From positions 46,640 through 110,639 of the forward strand of contig PGYA01000013.1 in the NCBI GenBank assembly GCA_002839435.1: 64,000 nucleotides of DNA. Reading direction: 5' to 3'. The position numbers were made by a program, and so were the translations under genes. The notes below the pieces were generated by a model. The model had not been told where the DNA came from and did not search any database. It saw nothing but the letters and a program-made list of their open reading frames with translations. Shown here one piece after another: positions 27,499-35,891 of this stretch; positions within the stretch are counted from its first letter, which is position 1, and each line of letters begins with the position of its first letter. Source of the stretch: Candidatus Riflebacteria bacterium HGW-Riflebacteria-2. Its GTDB lineage: Bacteria > Muiribacteriota > Ozemobacteria > Ozemobacterales > Ozemobacteraceae.

Positions 27499-29064
27499 AT
27501 GCTAATCAAAGCTTTAAAGAAAGCACGTTCTGGGTCGGTTATGGTCATGACAGCAGCTTTTGGCGTCGCTCTACTGGCTGTTACCGCTCTGGTAACAGAT
27601 GTCGGCTATCTGTATCTGGAACAGGCACGCCTGCAGACTGCCATCAATGCCGGCTGGAAAGCAGGCTTCGACAGAATGATGCAGATAAAAAGCGCTGGCA
27701 ACCCAGTTTTAGATAACACACAAAAGGAAGCAATCAGACAGCATGTGCGCGACGTAATCAAGACAAACGGCTACACCGAGGAAGATCTCGTCGGAATTGA
27801 AATCATTCCCGAAAATAACCAGCTGATTGTAAGACACAAAAAAAACGTGGGTCTTTTCTTCGCTCAGATCATGGACATAAGATCGAGTAACGTGGCCGCT
27901 GCACGAGCCGACATTGGCGATCTGGGCACCATAATTCCGCTTGCAATTCCGCATGGAACGACCAAAGATGTCAGCCCGACCAAATATCGCTTCGACCCCT
28001 TCGCTCCCGATGAAAAATTCACCGTTGGCAAACAATACATCCTAAAACTCGGCGAAAAAGAACTCGACCCATTTGGCGGCGGTCTGGCGCCCTGGGGTGT
28101 AGTGCCTATAGTCGCAACCGACGAAAAAGACTGGGGTTATGCTTCTAATACAATATACATTCTAAAACAATCTCCATCTAGTGGTGGCCAGCTTGCGCCA
28201 GGCAACTTTGGCTGCCTAGACCTAGACGGGGTACAACAAGGCGGTGCAAATGATTATGAAGACCGCATTAAATACGGTTATGATGACCCTCTTCCAGAGT
28301 ATGTTCGGCCCGAAGGCGGCAACATGGCTAAACCAACGATTAGGGGAGTTCAATACCGAATTGACAATGACCTATTAGACATGCGAATTCCAGTAGTCTC
28401 AAAGTATGGAAAGGGTCAGGAACAAGTATCTATTATAGGCTTTCTAAATTTTCGCCTTGTTCAGCCTGCGACAGAGGACAAAAATATTCCCACTGTATAC
28501 GCCATGTATCTTGGCGCCGACTATGCTGTCGATAATACCGAAGGCTTACTCAAGGTAAACTTCGGTCGTATAGATCCGGACAATATTGCAACAAACACTT
28601 CCCAGTATCTGGATTTCTTTAAGTATGGATACAATGCGCCGGTAGAATATGGCCAGATGATTCTGCCCGAAAATGGCAATGCAACGGAACCAACTGCCGA
28701 AGCCTTAGATTATCGGCTCGAAGACAAAGCAGAAACTCCGAAGAAAGTCATAGTTCCGATCACCGAGATCCCTGAGGTAGTAAAAGAAAACAACCCTGCC
28801 ATCGCTACCGCGACCACTATTTACGACCTGAAGGCCACTGATAGCCCGGGTGGCGTAATTGGCTTAGCCAGCTACACATTCAATTCTTCAGTCAGAGTAA
28901 CCGGCTTTGCCGAGTTTACTCTGCTTGCCGAAGATGACTACGAAAGAGTTGGCGACAATTTTGACACCGGTGACAACGGCGATCTCGGCCCGGTTATGCC
29001 AGGCCAGGTCCGCGGCACCTTTGAACGCTACATAGTAGAACCCGGTAAGTACGAAATGCCATAA
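27499..29064 (+). CDS. TadG-like protein with internal duplicated module
   Basis: From the ATG at 27499 (TTTGGAG upstream) the protein has 521 residues. The N-terminus KARSGSVMVMTAAFGVALLA is a TadG-like leader and membrane helix (about residues 15-38), followed by DVGYLYLEQARLQTAINAG, the standard post-helix segment. The large exported part contains two related modules, KYGYDDPLPEY near residue 258 and KYGYNAPVEY near residue 375, about 117 residues apart. It probably assembles at the cell surface with the two TadE-like proteins. Confidence 0.8.
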   Translation: MLIKALKKARSGSVMVMTAAFGVALLAVTALVTDVGYLYLEQARLQTAINAGWKAGFDRMMQIKSAGNPVLDNTQKEAIRQHVRDVIKTNGYTEEDLVGIEIIPENNQLIVRHKKNVGLFFAQIMDIRSSNVAAARADIGDLGTIIPLAIPHGTTKDVSPTKYRFDPFAPDEKFTVGKQYILKLGEKELDPFGGGLAPWGVVPIVATDEKDWGYASNTIYILKQSPSSGGQLAPGNFGCLDLDGVQQGGANDYEDRIKYGYDDPLPEYVRPEGGNMAKPTIRGVQYRIDNDLLDMRIPVVSKYGKGQEQVSIIGFLNFRLVQPATEDKNIPTVYAMYLGADYAVDNTEGLLKVNFGRIDPDNIATNTSQYLDFFKYGYNAPVEYGQMILPENGNATEPTAEALDYRLEDKAETPKKVIVPITEIPEVVKENNPAIATATTIYDLKATDSPGGVIGLASYTFNSSVRVTGFAEFTLLAEDDYERVGDNFDTGDNGDLGPVMPGQVRGTFERYIVEPGKYEMP

Positions 29065-29092
29065 ACTGACAGGCCTTATCAGTTGATAGCAA

Positions 29093-29980
29093 TTACTTTA
29101 TCGGAGCGATAGAGATATCTGGCGAGAAATCGCTGAGTCGTGGTTGTTTTGCGGCATTGGCGCGAGGGCCGAGCCGGATTATTTTGCCGGCCCAATGCTT
29201 TTTAAATTCTTCGATGCCAATTTTTGCCAGGCCGCGCAGAGGGTCGGCCAGATACATACTGCCATCGCGCCAGCCGATTACACCAACGGCATGCTCGATG
29301 CCACTGATTCCGGTTTCCGTGGTTATAATAAATGGCAGGTTTTCTGCAAGAGCCTGCTCAAGCGACTGGTTGCTGTAAGAGGCCTGAGCAAATCCGAGAT
29401 TGCGGCAACCAGAGACCGAATGCCCGACCAGAGAGCCGATAAGCAGGGTTTTAACGCGGCGGGTAGCCTCATATTCGCTGACCGGCTCGCCATAAAGCGC
29501 GCAGATCGTTGCCAGCGAAGATGGAATACAGGTTACCTGCAGAGTCTGCATGATCACACCTTTGCTGTCACACCGTGGTTCGCTGACAAACCAGGCGGCC
29601 GGCAGAATCAGCACTGTTTCGGCAAAAGTCGTCAACAGAAGAAGAGTGACAAGCAACAGATGCCTGGTTTTTTCGAACCCGGGCAACTGGTGGCGGTATA
29701 GCCTCCCGGCCACAAAGCTCAGCAAAAGCAGCTTGCCGGCAAATACGATTATCCAGGCCGGTAACGATGGATCGAACGACATTGCCGCCACCAGCAGGCC
29801 GGTCTGCGACGCCAGCAACATGACAAAAAAGAAAGCCAGAGCAAGAATAAACGGCACCTTCAGCCGCGCTGACGGCGTCTGGTGAACCTCATAATCAGAA
29901 CCGGCAGACACTGCTCTTCGAATGACCAGAACTGTGATCGCCAGACTGACAATCAGCTTGCCAAAAAACTCAATGTACAA
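29093..29980 (-). CDS. Membrane-anchored C39-like cysteine peptidase
   Basis: A 295-residue protein beginning at TTG (29980) behind a GAGAGAG ribosome-like site. Four membrane helices (about residues 5-22, 43-67, 75-92 and 107-130) precede a papain-like C39 domain with Q145-x5-C151 (oxyanion Gln and nucleophile), H230 in IEHAVGVIG and D246 in LADPLRG. C39 domains usually cleave double-glycine leaders before export. Here the domain follows the membrane part and there is no ABC transporter fused. It lies convergent with the TadE/TadG operon, so processing of those or other exported proteins is possible but unproven. Confidence 0.75.
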   Translation of the reverse strand: MYIEFFGKLIVSLAITVLVIRRAVSAGSDYEVHQTPSARLKVPFILALAFFFVMLLASQTGLLVAAMSFDPSLPAWIIVFAGKLLLLSFVAGRLYRHQLPGFEKTRHLLLVTLLLLTTFAETVLILPAAWFVSEPRCDSKGVIMQTLQVTCIPSSLATICALYGEPVSEYEATRRVKTLLIGSLVGHSVSGCRNLGFAQASYSNQSLEQALAENLPFIITTETGISGIEHAVGVIGWRDGSMYLADPLRGLAKIGIEEFKKHWAGKIIRLGPRANAAKQPRLSDFSPDISIAPIK

Positions 29981-30033
29981 ACTATATGCTCTCTCTAACG
30001 TTCAGGCTATTGCTGAATAATGATGCAACGGCT

Positions 30034-30390
30034 TCAGAATGTTAATACCTGCTGACTATCGACTACCCATTCGGCAAGGGCTGCCATGGTCGATTTTTCG
30101 GCGCCGGCGAAATAGGGCACTTTTTTGTGAATGCCACAGCGGGCCATACAGGTGCCACAGACCTTTACGGCGACGCCTTTGGCGATGAGATCTTTGAGCA
30201 TCTGCGACAGATCTTGATCGTAGCCATCTGGTGCCTTGCAGGTATCGCGCGCCATATCGACTGAATCATTCATCAGAAAAATCCTGACTTCGTTACCGGT
30301 AGCCTGTAGTTGCCCAGCCAGGCGCAGAGCGTTCCAGGTTACGTCGGTTCCGTCGTAAGGAGCATGGTTGAGGACTATCAGCAGTTTCAT
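30034..30390 (-). CDS. DsrE-family sulfur-relay-like protein
   Basis: A 118-residue cytoplasmic protein; the ATG at 30390 follows a clear AGGAG. The start MKLLIVLNHAPYDGTDVTWN and the segment GNEVRIFLMNDSVDMA are typical of DsrE/DsrF-like (YchN-like) proteins. Cys residues in VCGTCMARCG lie where this family carries its persulfide-bearing Cys. It probably handles sulfane sulfur or acts in a small oligomer; a specific pathway is not indicated by the neighbours. Confidence 0.85.
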   Translation of the reverse strand: MKLLIVLNHAPYDGTDVTWNALRLAGQLQATGNEVRIFLMNDSVDMARDTCKAPDGYDQDLSQMLKDLIAKGVAVKVCGTCMARCGIHKKVPYFAGAEKSTMAALAEWVVDSQQVLTF

Positions 30391-30423
30391 ATTTTCTCCT
30401 GTTAGTTTATTGCAAAAACAGAC

Positions 30424-30442
30424 TTGCATTTATTTGATGCAA
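30424..30442. promoter_or_regulatory. Inverted repeat between divergent genes
   Basis: TTGCAT and ATGCAA arms with a 7-base spacer lie 34 bases upstream of the dsrE-like start and between divergently transcribed genes (minus 30390, plus 30587). An AT-rich stretch (TATATATTAC on the minus strand, 30446-30456) could supply the -10 for the dsrE-like gene. A role as an operator is plausible only by position. Confidence 0.3.
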
Positions 30443-30586
30443 TTGTGTAATATATAGCATATGCCAAAAACACAAGAAATGTGAATAAGCTCGCATATGA
30501 GGCTGTTTGTTGATCGAAGAATATTTTACTTCATTGCAACCGCTTTTACTAGTATTATCAGGGTTGCCGAAAGGAAACAAGCGAGT

Positions 30587-31336
30587 ATGACGAACAGAAA
30601 ATCTCTGGCGGATGAACTTAAAAAACACAGCTGCATCTGCTATTATCCCTCTTCTGGCACCGACTTGAGCGATATCGATTATTTCGGTTCAGGCCGAAAA
30701 CTCTGGACCGAGAGAGTTGAAGGCGTGCAGCTGCCACCGGCAGAATCGTCTGAAGAAACCGGTTTGCAGAGTGAACCCGACCTGTATATTCACACAGATG
30801 TCAATTTTTACCAGGAATTTTCGGCCGGGCACGACCTCGAACCAGAGGATTGCGGCTTGCATGGCAGCTTTGAAGTCATTGAATTCAGAGAACTGGGACA
30901 GATTGAAAAGCCGAATCGCATCTGCGACAATCTTGATTACAGCGGCAAATGCTTTGAATACAAGCTGCGCGTATGGGGCTCAAATAAAACACTTACTCTG
31001 ATTTACTGTATATGCGAAAATGAGTCTTTTGTCGCCGACATCCTGCTTGCGTATGGAATCAAGGTCGACTATATCTGGTCGCGCAACTGGTATGGTACCC
31101 ACACCTACGGGACCTGGCTGGCCAACATTCTCGACCAGACGCAGACCATAAAATTTTATACCGACTGGCTGTGCGTGCCCGGCAAACGCGGCGAACCGAC
31201 CAACCGGCATGTTGCCGAAAACTACCCGGAACTTATGGTTCCCGCGAAAATCAGACTTGTGCGCAACGAAGAACTCCGCTGGATCGACGAAAGTGGCCAC
31301 GGCTGGGTCGAAGAATTCGACATAAAACCAGCCTGA
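30587..31336 (+). CDS. Hypothetical protein
   Basis: From the ATG at 30587, preceded by AAAGGAAAC, the protein has 249 residues (an upstream ATG at 30497 has no ribosome site). It is soluble, acidic, and rich in Trp, Tyr and Cys, with no signal peptide or membrane helix. Segments include CICYYPSSGTDLSDIDYFGS, YIHTDVNFYQEF and DYIWSRNWYGTHTYGTWLAN. The phrasing YYPSSGTD...DIDYF resembles small families of unknown function that may bind a nucleotide or sugar, but I recognise no domain. It is divergent from the dsrE-like gene and convergent with the DUF89 gene. Confidence 0.75.
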   Translation: MTNRKSLADELKKHSCICYYPSSGTDLSDIDYFGSGRKLWTERVEGVQLPPAESSEETGLQSEPDLYIHTDVNFYQEFSAGHDLEPEDCGLHGSFEVIEFRELGQIEKPNRICDNLDYSGKCFEYKLRVWGSNKTLTLIYCICENESFVADILLAYGIKVDYIWSRNWYGTHTYGTWLANILDQTQTIKFYTDWLCVPGKRGEPTNRHVAENYPELMVPAKIRLVRNEELRWIDESGHGWVEEFDIKPA

Positions 31337-31370
31337 GATAAAATCTCACGGACAATTCTCATTCTGGGAG

Positions 31371-31392
31371 ATCCTGCGACTTCGCGCAGGAT
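31371..31392. repeat. Palindromic hairpin between convergent genes
   Basis: ATCCTGCG and CGCAGGAT arms of 8 bases enclose a 6-base loop (ACTTCG), and GATGACGG follows. This wording (ATCCTGCG..CGCAGGATGAC) is a very common bacterial intergenic palindrome type. It lies between the convergent genes at 30587-31336 and 31408-32277 and may help end transcription, although no T-run follows. Confidence 0.5.
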
Positions 31393-31407
31393 GACGGTTG
31401 ATACTGA

Positions 31408-32277
31408 TCAGGGTGCGGTGGCGTAGAGGTCGCGGCTGACGACAACATGCGAGCCGAGTTCGACCTGCGCATGTTCTGAAATGACCTTACATTTGGCCTT
31501 GAACAGAAAAAAGATATTGCCCGGTTCGTCACTAAGGGTTTCGAAGTTGCCCTGGCCTTTTGAAATGATGAGATCAGCAGCGCTAAAGCGCCGGCAGAAT
31601 TCTGGACCACATTCAGAGAGCAGCGTTCCCGGGGCATCTGAACCGTTATCGATAACCTCGGTAATTTCGCTAAGGCCGGCAGTTATTGCATCTGCCATGG
31701 TGGCGTCATTTATCGCCGGCCCACCACGCACCGCAGCAGTTACCCGGGAAGGCCCGAGTTTCTCGATCAGAAGGCGATCGAAGACAATCTCACCGGCATT
31801 GTCAGTGATATAAAGTATCTTTTTCGCAGCTCTGGCGGCAGCCCAGAACCGGGCGGGGTCGCCCACCAGCGGCTCTGACAGACACTTTTCGATGCTGATG
31901 CGAATACTCTCTTCAGTTACCGAACCGGGCACCCCAAGGTCAATTACATTGCCGGCTATGGCAACGCGCATCGCCATATCAAGAGGATCTGCGGCGGATT
32001 CGATGCGGTTTCTCAGATCAGGCAACATTGCCAGAGCCATGCGGTTCTGGTGATCTTTGGCCGGTCGATAAGGGTCATCAACCCCTACTATCTGGCGGAG
32101 GCGGCGATGAATGCGCTGACCGATCACCGGCGCCGGCTGCTGCAGATCGACACCACAGGCCCATTGCAAAACTTCGTTAAGAATTTTCGCATGCACGGCC
32201 GGGTCGTCAGATACCATTCTAGCGGCATCCAGAGCCTGCCTGATGAAGCAGGGAATACAATCAAGTGTCATTTTCAT
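31408..32277 (-). CDS. DUF89 (ARMT1-like) damage-control phosphatase family protein
   Basis: A 289-residue cytoplasmic protein starting MKMTLDCIPCF with a CxxC at residues 7-10, as in the AF1104-like branch of DUF89. The metal-dependent phosphatase motifs are present: YITDNAGEIVFDRLL near residue 172, GGPAINDATMAD near 205, DNGSDAPG near 230 and SKGQGNFE near 257. The family hydrolyses sugar phosphates or modified metabolites using a divalent metal. Its substrate here is unknown. The next gene on the same strand, a metallo-beta-lactamase-fold hydrolase, ends 39 bases upstream, so the two are likely co-transcribed. Confidence 0.88.
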   Translation of the reverse strand: MKMTLDCIPCFIRQALDAARMVSDDPAVHAKILNEVLQWACGVDLQQPAPVIGQRIHRRLRQIVGVDDPYRPAKDHQNRMALAMLPDLRNRIESAADPLDMAMRVAIAGNVIDLGVPGSVTEESIRISIEKCLSEPLVGDPARFWAAARAAKKILYITDNAGEIVFDRLLIEKLGPSRVTAAVRGGPAINDATMADAITAGLSEITEVIDNGSDAPGTLLSECGPEFCRRFSAADLIISKGQGNFETLSDEPGNIFFLFKAKCKVISEHAQVELGSHVVVSRDLYATAP

Positions 32278-32316
32278 CGGTTATTCCTTTGTCGCAGACC
32301 GAAAAAAGATCTGCTG

Positions 32317-33111
32317 CTAGATAATTTCTTTGACTTTGCCGGCAAAAACGGTGTCGCAGTTAAAAATAGTATGAAACAGGCTGATGATACTGCTGTCAAC
32401 ACAGTGGCACGGCATAAGAACACCTATTTCAGCCCTATGCAGATAGTCTATGGTGGGTTCTATGGCCGGGCTTGCTTCTTTCAGGTGAAAGCCGCCGACA
32501 ACAGCTGCGATTTTGCTTTTTCCTGTGATTTCTCTGGCATATTCGATGATGTTACAGATACCAGCGTGGCTGCAACCGGCGATAACTACCAGGCCGGTTG
32601 TGGTATCGACAACCAGTGCTGAATCGTCGATGACGAAATCCGGAGTTCCGTCTTCTTTAACAAAAGTGGTCTGTTTAGCTTCGAAATCGTTTCGGCGCGG
32701 GATCTGCCCAAGAAACGTCACCGAATCAGAAATTTTAAAAGGCTTTTCACTGAAAATAAGATCAAAATTCTTTTCAGCGAAAAGTTGATCATACTTCAAG
32801 CCTATATAGGCCGATTTTTCAGCGCGATAGCGGCGGGTAAAGCAGCCGGGGTGGCAAAGCAGTCGCTTACCCTTTAAACATTCGAAGCCATTGCCATGGT
32901 CGTAATGGCCATGGCTGAGCACCAGAAAATCGGCAGCAGCGGCAGCAATGCCGAGATAGCCGGCATTTTCCAGAAACAGCCGGCTCTGCCCGGCATCGAA
33001 CAGGATCTTGATGTCAGCATCGATAAACAACGAAAGCCCGTGTTCGGCCTGACATCCCGGCCCCGGATTGTTATCGACGAGAAAAGTGAATTTGAGAGGT
33101 CGCTTCAGCAT
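32317..33111 (-). CDS. Metallo-beta-lactamase-fold hydrolase (COG1237 type)
   Basis: A 264-residue protein with LSHGHYDHGNG (about residues 65-75), the HxHxDH-type metal motif in its H-G-H-x-D-H form. ILFDAGQS precedes it and SHAGICNIIEYA near 185 supplies further ligands. The sequence fits the COG1237 group, often named after 7,8-dihydropterin-6-methyl dihydropteroate-type synthases of the archaeal methanopterin pathway, although most bacterial members have unknown substrates. A C-terminal PCHC (residues about 236-239) is typical of the group. It is probably first in an operon with the DUF89 gene. Confidence 0.85.
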   Translation of the reverse strand: MLKRPLKFTFLVDNNPGPGCQAEHGLSLFIDADIKILFDAGQSRLFLENAGYLGIAAAAADFLVLSHGHYDHGNGFECLKGKRLLCHPGCFTRRYRAEKSAYIGLKYDQLFAEKNFDLIFSEKPFKISDSVTFLGQIPRRNDFEAKQTTFVKEDGTPDFVIDDSALVVDTTTGLVVIAGCSHAGICNIIEYAREITGKSKIAAVVGGFHLKEASPAIEPTIDYLHRAEIGVLMPCHCVDSSIISLFHTIFNCDTVFAGKVKEII

Positions 33112-33235
33112 TAATTCTGCCGCCTTCTCTTTAAGAGTTACCAGCAGATCAGCCTGTAGTCAAGCTAAAACAAAGCGCGCTCGGGCTGCCGGCCATTGCG
33201 CCAAGCATTTTGAACAATGAGTGAGAAATTAACCT

Positions 33236-33265
33236 TTGACATGCGAAATGCATTTCGTGTATTTT
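33236..33265 (+). promoter_or_regulatory. Promoter with palindromic operator for the wHTH-OFA transporter operon
   Basis: A consensus -35 TTGACA (33236-33241) and a -10-like TATTTT (33260-33265, spacing 18) flank the perfect 14-bp palindrome CGAAATGCATTTCG (33244-33257). A second short palindrome, TTCGCGAA, lies just downstream (33269-33276). A repressor sitting between -35 and -10 would block polymerase. The adjacent winged-helix gene product is the obvious candidate, giving autoregulation. Confidence 0.7.
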
Positions 33266-33303
33266 ACTTCGCGAATCTATAAACAGCAAAGGTGAACAAC
33301 TTT

Positions 33304-33612
33304 ATGTTCAATACCAACACCTGGACTTTTCTGACCAATCATTCACATGTGCTTCTCTGCCTTGTCAAAAACCCTTCGATGCGCATGCGCGATATTGCAG
33401 ACGAAGTGTGCATTACCGAGCGCGCAGTGCAGCGCATAATCGCGGAACTTGCAGAAGAGCACTATATAACACGTATTAAAAACGGCAGATGCAACACTTA
33501 TCAAGTAAATACCGACCGGCATCTCCGTCACCCGCTGGAAGAAAATAGAACGATCAGTGAGCTGGTCGATCTGATCATGCAAACAAAGACAGGAGAAACG
33601 GACGACACATGA
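33304..33612 (+). CDS. Winged helix-turn-helix transcriptional regulator
   Basis: From the ATG at 33304 (AAAGGTGA about 10 bases upstream; the GTG at 33292 forms part of that site) the protein has 102 residues. The HTH is seen in [20 protein letters not shown] (about residues 24-43), followed by a wing ([16 protein letters not shown]). It is a single-domain MarR/ArsR-like fold with a short C-terminal helix for dimerisation. It overlaps the transporter gene by ATGA and sits behind a promoter that contains a perfect palindrome, so it likely controls its own operon. The inducer is probably linked to the transporter substrate. Confidence 0.85.
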   Translation: MFNTNTWTFLTNHSHVLLCLVKNPSMRMRDIADEVCITERAVQRIIAELAEEHYITRIKNGRCNTYQVNTDRHLRHPLEENRTISELVDLIMQTKTGETDDT

Positions 33613-34838
33613 GCCAGATTTTTGGGAAACGCTTTGAAAAGTGGGTGGTTCTTGCTGCCTGCATCATCTTGCAGTCGATATTAGGCGGAATCTATGCCTG
33701 GAGCTCCTTCGTACAGCCGCTAACCGAAACATTTGGATTGAGCCGTGGCCAATGTGGCGCTATTTTTGGCCTGACTATCGCGGTTTTCACTATAGCCATG
33801 ATTCCTGCCGGAAAATTTTTAAACCGCTATGGCGCCAGTAAAACCGCGTTGACAGGCTCGCTTTTCTTCGCAGTCGGCCATATTCTGGCTTCTTATGGCA
33901 ACGGCAACTTCGTATCACTGCTGTTCGGCTATGGCCTGGTAGTCGGAACCGGGATTGGCTTTGGCTATGTCTGCCCGCTTACAACCTGTATGAAGTGGTT
34001 TCCAGAGAACCGCGGTCTGGTTACTGGAATCGCAGTTGCAGGCTTCGGTGGCGGCGCAATAATTCTAAGCTCGGTCGCAGAATATCTTTTGTATGTTCAG
34101 AATTACACTGTCCTTGAGCTTTTCCGTTTCATTGGCGCCATGTTCGGTTCGACAGCCGTCATTGCCAGTCTTTTCATCAAAGACCCGCCAATCCACAAAA
34201 GTCCCGTAGAACGCAGCGACAATGCGGATCTGTTTCCTCACCTGCTGAGTCGAACTTTTGTCTTAACCTTTCTGGCAATGTTTGCGGGAACCTTTTCTGG
34301 ATTGTTGATCATTGGCAATTTAAAACCGATGATGCTCGATTTTGGACTCGGCGAAATGCATGCAACCCTCGCCATCTCACTGTTCGCTATTGGCAATATT
34401 TTGGGCAGAGTTATCTGGGGACAGATTTACGATAAATTCGGCGCAAAAAATACAATATTGCTGTCGCAGATATTACTATTTACTGCTTTACTGCTTTTGA
34501 ATGCTGGCGGATCGACAAGCCTGCTGCTGACAACCATGTTGATTGGTGCGGGGTTTGGCAGCTGTTTTGTTGTTTATGCTTCTACAATCGTAGATAGATT
34601 TGGGGTCAAGCTCTTTGCGAGTCTTTACCCGCTATGCTTTCTCGGATATGGGCTTGCTGCCATTATCGGGCCGACCTCAGGCGGCTGGCTTGCCGACAAT
34701 ACCGGCTCATTTTCGAGCAGCATAAACCTGAGTCTGGTGATAATACTTCTGTCGGTAACAATGGTCTTTCTGCTCTTCGAAAGTCCTGACGATGAAAGCC
34801 AGGCCGAGACCGATCTCAGCAATGATATAGCCCAATAA
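33609..34838 (+). CDS. MFS transporter, oxalate/formate antiporter (OFA) family
   Basis: A 409-residue, 12-helix membrane protein. [13 protein letters not shown] in helix 1, [23 protein letters not shown] (helix 2 and the loop basic motif) and [20 protein letters not shown] after helix 4 are hallmarks of the OFA family. Members exchange or import small carboxylates such as oxalate, formate or pyruvate-like anions. No oxalate-degrading genes lie nearby, so the substrate is open. It is translationally coupled to the upstream regulator. Confidence 0.9.
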   Translation: MSQIFGKRFEKWVVLAACIILQSILGGIYAWSSFVQPLTETFGLSRGQCGAIFGLTIAVFTIAMIPAGKFLNRYGASKTALTGSLFFAVGHILASYGNGNFVSLLFGYGLVVGTGIGFGYVCPLTTCMKWFPENRGLVTGIAVAGFGGGAIILSSVAEYLLYVQNYTVLELFRFIGAMFGSTAVIASLFIKDPPIHKSPVERSDNADLFPHLLSRTFVLTFLAMFAGTFSGLLIIGNLKPMMLDFGLGEMHATLAISLFAIGNILGRVIWGQIYDKFGAKNTILLSQILLFTALLLLNAGGSTSLLLTTMLIGAGFGSCFVVYASTIVDRFGVKLFASLYPLCFLGYGLAAIIGPTSGGWLADNTGSFSSSINLSLVIILLSVTMVFLLFESPDDESQAETDLSNDIAQ

Positions 34839-34926
34839 CGGCACTACTTTCACTGCGCACTCAAAACCTGTGCGGCTAAGCGCTTACGAGGGCAACCCTG
34901 ATTCTGAATAGACTCAGGCAAGTTAT

Positions 34927-34982
34927 ACAAAAGCTCATTTAAATTTGCGAGGACTGAAAGAGGGATTGCTTTTTTCGTAAGC
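34927..34982 (+). repeat. Copy A of a 56-bp dispersed inverted repeat
   Basis: The sequence starting ACAAAAGCTCATT and ending with a T-run, CG-T-AAGC matches the reverse complement of 36445-36499 at about 48 of 56 positions, with one gap in the T-run. Both copies contain GGGATTGC before the T-run. Together they bracket the decayed CoA-disulfide reductase gene and the MOSC gene as an inverted pair 1.46 kb apart. Confidence 0.75.
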
Positions 34983-35011
34983 AGCGGACGCTGACAACCA
35001 GCGCCCGCTGC
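34981..35011. terminator. Hairpin between convergent genes
   Basis: GCAGCGGACGCTG and CAGCGCCCGCTGC form a 13-bp stem with one mismatch around ACAAC. It lies between the OFA transporter stop (34838) and the stop of the minus-strand pseudogene (35028). No T-tract follows directly on either strand, so it may be a factor-assisted terminator or part of the adjacent repeat element. Confidence 0.45.
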
Positions 35012-35027
35012 AGTGTAAATACTTATG

Positions 35028-35710
35028 TCACTTTTCGCGCGGGAACGGCCAGGCCATGATACCGCCTTCCATCACCTTGACGTTGGTGTAACCATAGCCT
35101 GTCAGAACACGAGCCGCTTCGTAGCCTCTGAGAGAGATTTTGCAATAGCATATGATCAGCTCGTTCTTGTCAGCAGGCAGTTCACTCATCCGGTTGCGCA
35201 AGGCCCCAAGCGGAATAAGCTTTTCGCCGATACCGAGGCGCATGGCTTCATATTCATCTGAGCCACGCACGTCGAGAATTATTGGTTTACTGCCGCTGTC
35301 CACAAGTTTCTTGAGCTCTTCAGTTGAAATGCCGCTCATCAAACCGTCGAGCTTGTTCTGCATAAGATGCGCAGTGGCGATCGAATGATCGATGGCCAGC
35401 GAAAACGGCGGAGCATAAGGAAGATCGGCATTGGTAACATCTTCGACCGTCATACCGCCCATTATTGCCATTGACCAGATTGCAATCTGCTTGGAAACAT
35501 CGCCGGGGCCGACGCACTGGGCGCCAAGAATCTTACGGGTCTTGCGATCGGCGACAAGCTTGGTGATCAGGAGAAGTCCCTGCATGAAGCCATGGAGAGA
35601 TCAGGAGACTTCTGGATAATCGTTATTTCAGCATTCTCGTCGAGTCTCCGTGCTCTTGCAGCAGCTTTCGGGCCAGCCGCGGACCCACCAATTACAACAA
35701 TTTTAGTCAT
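35028..35710 (-). pseudogene. Decayed CoA-disulfide reductase-rhodanese fusion (internal deletion and frameshift)
   Basis: From an ATG at 35710 with AAAGGA upstream, the minus strand encodes an FAD-binding start (MTKIVVIGGSAAGPKAAARA) and reaches SPDLSMASC, the redox-Cys motif of CoA-disulfide reductases. The frame then hits a stop. In a shifted frame, from 35585, the coding continues at GLLLITKLVADRKTRKILGA, the dimerisation domain, and runs into a full rhodanese domain with active-site ICYCKISLRGYEAA near the end. About 350 middle residues (NAD-binding and second FAD segments) are missing. Intact relatives are about 560 residues. The C-terminal part may still be translated from 35585, but the reductase cannot work. 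Confidence 0.85.
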
Positions 35711-35801
35711 TTTCAGTTCCTTTCCATTTATTCAGCACAGATAGTCGGTAATTCATATTTAAAGCCAGTCAAGACACGTGGGTATTATTTTCTAATACGG
35801 G

Positions 35802-35872
35802 ATTATAACATCAGAATTCAATAATCAAATAAATATTTGTCAGCAATCTCAACAAAAATTGATGTCGATCAA
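35802..35872 (-). promoter_or_regulatory. FNR-type box and extended -10 promoter for the CoA-disulfide reductase relic
   Basis: TTGATGTCGATCAA (35859-35872) is a perfect match to the FNR consensus TTGAT-N4-ATCAA. On the minus strand an extended -10, TGTTATAAT, has its hexamer at 35802-35807. The box centre falls about 70 bases before the predicted transcription start, a class I activator position. The start codon at 35710 is about 85 bases further on. This implies induction of the original gene when oxygen is low. Confidence 0.6.
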
Positions 35873-35891
35873 AAGATAGATTAGTTAGAGT

